Assembly: GCA_025458755.1 (NCBI GenBank)
Contig: JALORT010000029.1
Coordinates: 1-11,743, forward strand
DNA from: Methylotetracoccus sp.
GTDB lineage: Bacteria; Pseudomonadota; Gammaproteobacteria; Methylococcales; Methylococcaceae
Length of the DNA: 11,743 nt
Direction: 5' to 3'
A model generated the notes under the pieces. The model was not told where the DNA came from. It saw only the letters and a program-made list of their open reading frames with translations, and made no database searches. A program made the position numbers and the translations under genes. Positions 7,954-11,743 of this stretch are shown piece after piece (the first letter of the stretch is position 1; the number at the start of each line of letters is the position of its first letter).

Positions 7954-7997
7954 GCTTCTACCTGGTCCCGCGGCGGCGTAGAAGCTGCGGGACCAGG
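7954..7997. repeat. Interleaved (a-b-a'-b') inverted repeat, REP-like
   Basis: Two words and their complements alternate: a, GCTTCTAC (7954-7961); b, CCTGGTCCCGC (7961-7971); a', GTAGAAGC (7978-7985); b', GCGGGACCAGG (7987-7997). Both pairings are perfect (8 and 11 bp) and cannot fold as one simple hairpin. Each strand contains a GTAG-headed copy, which recalls REP elements. It sits between the pmtA stop (8005) and the minC promoter. No T-run follows b/b' in the pmtA direction, so it is not a canonical terminator, although it could still limit read-through into minC. Confidence 0.7.
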
Positions 7998-8004
7998 GTC
8001 TTTC

Positions 8005-8625
8005 TCAGTGCGGCTTGCGCAAATGAAGCATCGTGAAAAGCCCCAAAGGCGGGAGCGTGTGCCGCTTCACCTCATAGAGGTCGGTGTTGTGCAGGATCTC
8101 CTCGACCGGCATGTCGGGCCGCCAGCCGAGCTTATTCGACAGCGGAGCAAGCATGCTTTCCAGGTTGCGCCGCATGCCCTTGCCGGCAGCGAAATGGTTC
8201 ACGATCACCACATCACCGCCAGGTTTGCAGACGCGCTCGATTTCACCCAGTACTTTCGCCGGCTCCGGCACCACGGACATCACATAGGCGGCAACCACAG
8301 CGTCAAAGCTGTCGTCCGGATACTGGATGTCGCGCGCGTCCATGATTTCCAAATGAGTCACATGGTTAAGCCGCTTTTGCAGCACACGCCGTCGCGCCCG
8401 CTCCAGCATATGGGGTGAGATGTCGATGCCGTGGACTTGATGTTCCTTGCGGTAGTAGTTCAGGCTGATGCCGGTTCCCACGCCCACTTCTAGAACGCGG
8501 CCGGGTACCCGGTTCGTGACCCCTGCAGCCATCGAACGCCCTCGAAAGCTCAGCAGCCAACCAAAGGTTTGGTCGTACACTGGCGCGTAGCGTTCATAGG
8601 ATTTCAGGATCGACTCCAGTTGCAT
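8005..8625 (-). CDS. pmtA: SAM-dependent methyltransferase, probably phosphatidylethanolamine N-methyltransferase
   Basis: A 206-residue class I (Rossmann) methyltransferase. Motif I is VLEVGVGTGISLNYY (44-58), motif II is HGIDIS with the acidic ribose-binding D68 (65-70), motif III/IV is IMDARDIQYPDDSFDAV (94-110), and the post-motif is VCKPGGDVVIVNHF (132-145). The N-terminus SYERYAPVYDQTFG (9-22), the VMSVVPEP segment (115-122) and the size resemble the Rhodobacter-type PmtA, which methylates phosphatidylethanolamine stepwise to phosphatidylcholine. That assignment is by recall of the family; a related quinone or other small-molecule methyltransferase remains possible. ATG 8625 is chosen for AGAGGA (8632-8637) upstream and the family-like N-terminus. 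The frame stays open far upstream, through polA on the opposite strand, which is not credible as protein. It is a single gene, divergent from polA. Confidence 0.8.
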   Translation of the reverse strand: MQLESILKSYERYAPVYDQTFGWLLSFRGRSMAAGVTNRVPGRVLEVGVGTGISLNYYRKEHQVHGIDISPHMLERARRRVLQKRLNHVTHLEIMDARDIQYPDDSFDAVVAAYVMSVVPEPAKVLGEIERVCKPGGDVVIVNHFAAGKGMRRNLESMLAPLSNKLGWRPDMPVEEILHNTDLYEVKRHTLPPLGLFTMLHLRKPH

Positions 8626-8631
8626 AATGTT

Positions 8632-8637
8632 TCCTCT
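8632..8637 (-). promoter_or_regulatory. pmtA ribosome binding site deciding the start
   Basis: AGAGGA lies 6 nt upstream of ATG 8625. The in-frame ATG at 8694 has no comparable purine tract in front of it. Confidence 0.65.
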
Positions 8638-8666
8638 GTTTCGGATGTCTGGTTTTGATTTTGTTC

Positions 8667-8718
8667 CTGCGGACGTTTTCAGGCCCGACGCCATCACTCG
8701 CGCCCCGGAAGTCCGCAG
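8667..8718 (-). promoter_or_regulatory. Long-range hairpin in the pmtA leader
   Basis: CTGCGGAC (8667-8674) and GTCCGCAG (8711-8718) form a perfect 8-bp stem closing a 36-nt loop. Inside the loop, on the minus strand, GGCGC can pair with GCGTC (one G-U). A second stem, CGCCGC (8735-8740) / GCGGCG (8748-8753) with a 7-nt loop, lies just upstream in the transcript. Together they make a plausible structured 5' leader ahead of an A-rich linker and the Shine-Dalgarno. No known riboswitch class was recognised. Confidence 0.4.
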
Positions 8719-8784
8719 CGATAAAGCGCGTCTTCGCCGCTGATCCCGCGGCGCGCGAAGCCTGATGTGCCTTTTTCTGCACAA

Positions 8785-8813
8785 ATCATAATGTTTCACC
8801 GTCCCGATTGGAA
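8785..8813 (-). promoter_or_regulatory. Candidate pmtA promoter
   Basis: On the minus strand, TATGAT (8790-8785) is a 5/6 match to the -10 consensus. A weak -35, TTCCAA (8813-8808), lies 17 nt upstream. This would give a leader of about 150 nt. The TGTGC / GCACA inverted repeat at 8766-8782 lies just downstream and could be an operator or part of the leader. Confidence 0.35.
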
Positions 8814-8864
8814 TCTTCGTCATGGCTGCCGCCGGCCCGCCGCGGCGGCCGATCGACGATGACA

Positions 8865-8894
8865 CTGTCGAGTCCCGCAATGCTTCGTTAGAAT
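8865..8894 (+). promoter_or_regulatory. Candidate polA promoter
   Basis: TAGAAT at 8889-8894 is a good -10 and repeats the hexamer seen before minC. A weak -35, CTGTCG (8865-8870), sits 18 nt upstream. Transcription would begin near 8901, about 55 nt before ATG 8956. That placement argues against translation from the TTG at 8902. Confidence 0.4.
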
Positions 8895-8955
8895 CGGTCG
8901 CTTGAAACACCCGCTGCGGTACGCGTTCCCTTCCGCTTCCATCCTCCCGGTTATC

Positions 8956-11631
8956 ATGGCAACCCTCTCCACTCCTCTGTTGGTGCTGATCGACGGATCG
9001 TCTTTCCTTTACCGCGCCTACAACGCATTGCCGCCCCTCAGCAATTCGAAAGGCACGCCGACCGGCGCGGTCTACGGGGTGGCTAACATGCTGCGAAAAC
9101 TGTTGAACCAGTACGATACCCCGTACATCACCGTGGTGTTCGACGCGCCGGGTCGCACCTTCCGGGATGACCTGTTCGAACACTACAAGGCCCAGCGACC
9201 ACCGATGCCGGACGATCTGCGTGCGCAGTGCGCACCGTTACACGACCTGATCAGGGCGATGGGGCTGCCGCTGCTGATGATCGACGGCATCGAAGCGGAC
9301 GACGTCATCGGCACACTGACCCGCATGGCGGTGCAGCAGGGGTGCTCGGTGGTGATCTCGACCGGGGACAAGGATATGGCGCAGATCGTCAACGACAGGG
9401 TCATTCTCGAAAACACCATGTTCGACACCAGGATCGATGTCGACGGCGTGAAACAGAAATTCGGTGTTCCGCCCGAGCGCATCGTCGACTATCTGGCCCT
9501 GATTGGCGACACCAGTGACAACATTCCCGGCATCCCGAAGGTCGGGCCAAAAACCGCCGCGAAATGGCTGAGCGAGTACGGGACTTTGGACAATCTGCTG
9601 GCGCACGCCGACGAGGTCGGCGGCAAGGTCGGAGAAAATCTACGATCCTTCCGCGACCAAATCCCGCTGTCACGCCAGCTGGCGACGATACGCTGCGATG
9701 TCCCTCTGGCTATGACGCTGGATGACCTCAGACGGCGCGAAGTACAAACCGACAAACTGCGTGAGTTGCTGTTCGAACTGGAATTCTCATCCTGGTTGCG
9801 GCAACTGGATGAATCGCCGGATCAGCCACCGCAGAAGTCGGCGCAGGCATCGCACCAGTCTGGCGATTACGAGGCGGTGCTGACCAAGCCTGCCTTCGAA
9901 CGGTGGATGGCACAACTGGAAAACGCCGAACTGTTCGCGTTCGATACCGAGACCACCAGCCTGAACTACATCGATGCGGAAATCGTGGGACTGTCATTCG
10001 CCATCGAACCCGGCAAAGCCGCTTACGTGCCGCTGATTCACGACTACGCGGGAGCTCCACCGCAGCTTTCTCGGGACTGGGTGCTGCAGCGGATGAAACC
10101 GCTGCTGGAAGATGCGGGCTGTCCGAAGCTCGGCCAACATCTGAAGTATGACGCCAACGTCTTGGTCAATCACGGCATCGCCTTGCGCGGCATTGCGCAT
10201 GACACCATGCTGGAATCCTACGTGCTGAACAGCACCGTGACGCGCCATGACATGGATTCCCTGGCCGAACGTTACCTGCACCGGCAGACCCTCCATTATG
10301 AAGATGTGGCCGGCAAGGGCGTCAAGCAGATCCCTTTCACCCAGGTCACGGTAGAAAACGCGACCGCCTACGCGGCCGAGGACGCCGATGTCACTTTGGC
10401 GCTGCACCATGCACTTTGGCCGAAGCTCCAGGCCGAACCCCGGCTCGGCGCGGTCTACCAGGAGATCGAAATCCCGTTGATCCCGGTGTTGTCGCGCATC
10501 GAGCGGACCGGCGTGCTGGTCGACATCGCGCTGTTGGCGCGCCAAAGCGTGGAACTGGCAGGCCGTATGCAGCAGCTCGAAGCGGCGGCTCATGCCGCTG
10601 CCGGTGAGCGCTTCAATCTCGGTTCGCCGAAACAAATTCAAACCATAACGCCGACCGGACAGCCGTCAACCGATGAGTCGGTGCTGCAGGAATTGGCCGA
10701 AACCTACGATCTGCCGCGGCTGATTCTCGAGCATCGCTCGATGAGCAAGCTGAAATCGACCTACACCGACAAGTTGGCGAGCCAGGTCAACGCGAAGACC
10801 GGCCGCGTGCACACCTCCTACCACCAGGCGGTGGCGGCAACGGGCCGGCTGTCCTCTTCCGACCCGAATTTGCAAAACATTCCGGTCCGGACCGCAGAAG
10901 GGCGGCGCATCCGGCAGGCGTTCATTGCGCCAGCGGGCTACCGGATCCTGGCCGCCGATTACTCCCAGATCGAACTCCGCATCATGGCGCATCTCTCGGG
11001 CGACCAGAATCTGTCCCGCGCGTTCGCCGAAGAAGCCGACGTACATCGCGCAACGGCCGCCGAGGTCTTCGGCCTAACGCTGGATCAGGTCACAGCGGAA
11101 CAGCGGCGTTCGGCCAAGGCGATCAACTTTGGACTGATCTACGGGATGTCGGCGTTCGGGCTGGCCAAGCAGTTGAATATCCCACAGCAGGAAGCCCAGC
11201 TCTACATCGATCTCTACTTTGCCCGCTATCCCGGGGTCCGCAAGTACATGGACCGAACACGCGAAGCGGCCCGAAGTCTCGGGTACGTCGAAACCCTGTT
11301 CGGCCGCCGACTGCACGTGGAAGACATTCACTCACGCAACGCGCAGCGCCGACAGTATGCCGAACGCACCGCGATCAATGCACCGATGCAGGGTAGCGCC
11401 GCCGATATCATCAAACGGGCGATGATCGACGTCGATACCTGGATTCAATCCAGCGGGCTGCCGATCCGCATGATCATGCAGGTACACGACGAACTGGTGT
11501 TCGAAGTGAGCGAGGACGATGTGGAAGCGGTGCGGGAGGAAATCCGTATCCGCATGAACCGTGCCGCCGACTTGTCTGTGCCGCTGGTCGTCGATATCGG
11601 CGTCGGCGACAACTGGGACGAGGCCCATTGA
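8956..11631 (+). CDS. polA: DNA polymerase I (5'-3' exonuclease, proofreading, polymerase)
   Basis: Removes RNA primers and fills gaps in lagging-strand replication and excision repair. The 891 residues carry three domains. The 5' nuclease (about 5-285) has LIDGSSFLYRAYNALP, VVFDAPGRTFR, GIEADD, STGDKDMAQ and GDTSDNIPGIPKVGPKTA. The 3'-5' exonuclease (about 305-495) has Exo I FDTETTSL (D330, E332), Exo II GQHLKYDAN and Exo III YAAEDAD, so proofreading looks intact. The polymerase (about 500-891) has motif A DYSQIELRIMAHLS, O-helix RRSAKAINFGLIYG and motif C MQVHDELVFEV. The sequence is close to E. coli PolA (928 residues), but about 12 residues are missing from the thumb after QIQTI (residue 564). 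ATG 8956 is preferred to TTG 8902 because family proteins begin just before PLLVLIDGSS; no clear Shine-Dalgarno precedes it. Confidence 0.97.
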   Translation: MATLSTPLLVLIDGSSFLYRAYNALPPLSNSKGTPTGAVYGVANMLRKLLNQYDTPYITVVFDAPGRTFRDDLFEHYKAQRPPMPDDLRAQCAPLHDLIRAMGLPLLMIDGIEADDVIGTLTRMAVQQGCSVVISTGDKDMAQIVNDRVILENTMFDTRIDVDGVKQKFGVPPERIVDYLALIGDTSDNIPGIPKVGPKTAAKWLSEYGTLDNLLAHADEVGGKVGENLRSFRDQIPLSRQLATIRCDVPLAMTLDDLRRREVQTDKLRELLFELEFSSWLRQLDESPDQPPQKSAQASHQSGDYEAVLTKPAFERWMAQLENAELFAFDTETTSLNYIDAEIVGLSFAIEPGKAAYVPLIHDYAGAPPQLSRDWVLQRMKPLLEDAGCPKLGQHLKYDANVLVNHGIALRGIAHDTMLESYVLNSTVTRHDMDSLAERYLHRQTLHYEDVAGKGVKQIPFTQVTVENATAYAAEDADVTLALHHALWPKLQAEPRLGAVYQEIEIPLIPVLSRIERTGVLVDIALLARQSVELAGRMQQLEAAAHAAAGERFNLGSPKQIQTITPTGQPSTDESVLQELAETYDLPRLILEHRSMSKLKSTYTDKLASQVNAKTGRVHTSYHQAVAATGRLSSSDPNLQNIPVRTAEGRRIRQAFIAPAGYRILAADYSQIELRIMAHLSGDQNLSRAFAEEADVHRATAAEVFGLTLDQVTAEQRRSAKAINFGLIYGMSAFGLAKQLNIPQQEAQLYIDLYFARYPGVRKYMDRTREAARSLGYVETLFGRRLHVEDIHSRNAQRRQYAERTAINAPMQGSAADIIKRAMIDVDTWIQSSGLPIRMIMQVHDELVFEVSEDDVEAVREEIRIRMNRAADLSVPLVVDIGVGDNWDEAH

Positions 11632-11656
11632 CCCCGAGCGCGCCTGGCCCACATGC

Positions 11657-11674
11657 AGCGATCAAGAGATCGCT
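11657..11674 (+). terminator. Hairpin downstream of polA, possible terminator
   Basis: AGCGATC (11657-11663) and GATCGCT (11668-11674) form a perfect 7-bp stem with a 4-nt AAGA loop, 26 nt after the polA stop. No T-run follows directly, so it may be a transcript-end or stability hairpin rather than a classical intrinsic terminator. I see no gene in the remaining bases to the window edge. Confidence 0.4.
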
Positions 11675-11743
11675 CCAGACCGATAGAACGTTGTCTAGTC
11701 TCAGATACAACACGGGCCTGCCCCGACAGGAATGACGACGGCA

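Larger units (their letters stand above)
8626..8955. other. Divergent pmtA-polA intergenic region (330 nt)
   Basis: Contents from left to right: the pmtA Shine-Dalgarno and an A-rich linker, a candidate structured leader (8667-8753), the TGTGC/GCACA inverted repeat, a candidate pmtA promoter (8785-8813), a 12-bp palindrome CCGCCGCGGCGG (8837-8848), an inverted repeat TCGAC (8853-8857) / GTCGA (8867-8871), and a candidate polA -10 (8889-8894). From 8902 to 8955 the polA frame is open from a TTG, but the 18 residues are not family-like. I see no further gene or RNA here. Confidence 0.6.

Noticed and set aside
7961..7997. Intrinsic terminator for pmtA
   Set aside because: The stem is strong, but in the pmtA direction the bases after it are TAGAAGCCAACG, with no T-run. 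It was kept as a repeat, not a terminator.
8640..8760. SAH or SAM-II riboswitch upstream of pmtA
   Set aside because: The conserved SAH core (GAGGAGCGCTGC-like) and the SAM-II pseudoknot bases, as I recall them, are not present. Only generic hairpins are seen.
8902..8955. 18-residue N-terminal extension of PolA from a TTG
   Set aside because: It lies at the expected transcription start just after the TAGAAT hexamer. Family members start immediately before PLLVLIDGSS.
8626..9183. N-terminal extension of the methyltransferase to a 392-residue protein
   Set aside because: The extension has no family resemblance, crosses the divergent promoter region and enters polA. The Shine-Dalgarno and family-like N-terminus support the start at 8625.
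1..11743. Defence system, CRISPR array, transposon, phage or tRNA genes
   Set aside because: I looked on both strands for spaced direct repeats, transposase motifs and cloverleaf arms. None was found, and coding capacity is filled by core genes.

Overview
The window is a GC-rich (roughly 60% by eye), tightly packed piece of chromosome, most likely from a gammaproteobacterium. The reasons are an Escherichia-type two-domain N-acetylglutamate synthase paired with the linear-pathway deacetylase ArgE, a CpdA-type cAMP phosphodiesterase, a minCDE operon, and a three-domain PolA with gammaproteobacterial motifs. A Rhodobacter-type phosphatidylethanolamine N-methyltransferase candidate and the GC content would fit a methanotroph such as Methylococcales, but that is a guess.

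Plus strand, 60-5819: a biosynthetic and signalling cluster. ilvD (branched-chain amino acids, short form with three cysteines, predicted [2Fe-2S]) is followed after 69 nt by argE. Then argE, argA and cpdA are joined by two identical 4-nt GTGA overlaps, so the arginine-pathway entry enzyme and a cAMP phosphodiesterase are translationally coupled. A SixA-like histidine phosphatase follows after 110 nt.

Minus strand, 5944-7827: minC-minD-minE, the oscillating division-site selection system. It is convergent with the cluster above and has a candidate extended -10 promoter just upstream of minC. minD and minE carry the same 9-nt Shine-Dalgarno string at the same distance from the start codon.

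Minus strand, 8005-8625: a small SAM-dependent methyltransferase (PmtA-like). It has a long, potentially structured leader and a striking a-b-a'-b' inverted-repeat arrangement downstream, before the min promoter. Plus strand, 8956-11631: polA, divergent from the methyltransferase. Its three domains and catalytic motifs are intact, but it lacks about 12 normally conserved residues in the polymerase thumb.

I see no mobile element, CRISPR array, rRNA, tRNA, phage gene or defence system. The window is core housekeeping DNA. The points most worth a second look are the PolA thumb deletion, the permuted inverted repeat at 7954-7997, the methyltransferase leader, and the coupling of arginine synthesis to cAMP turnover.
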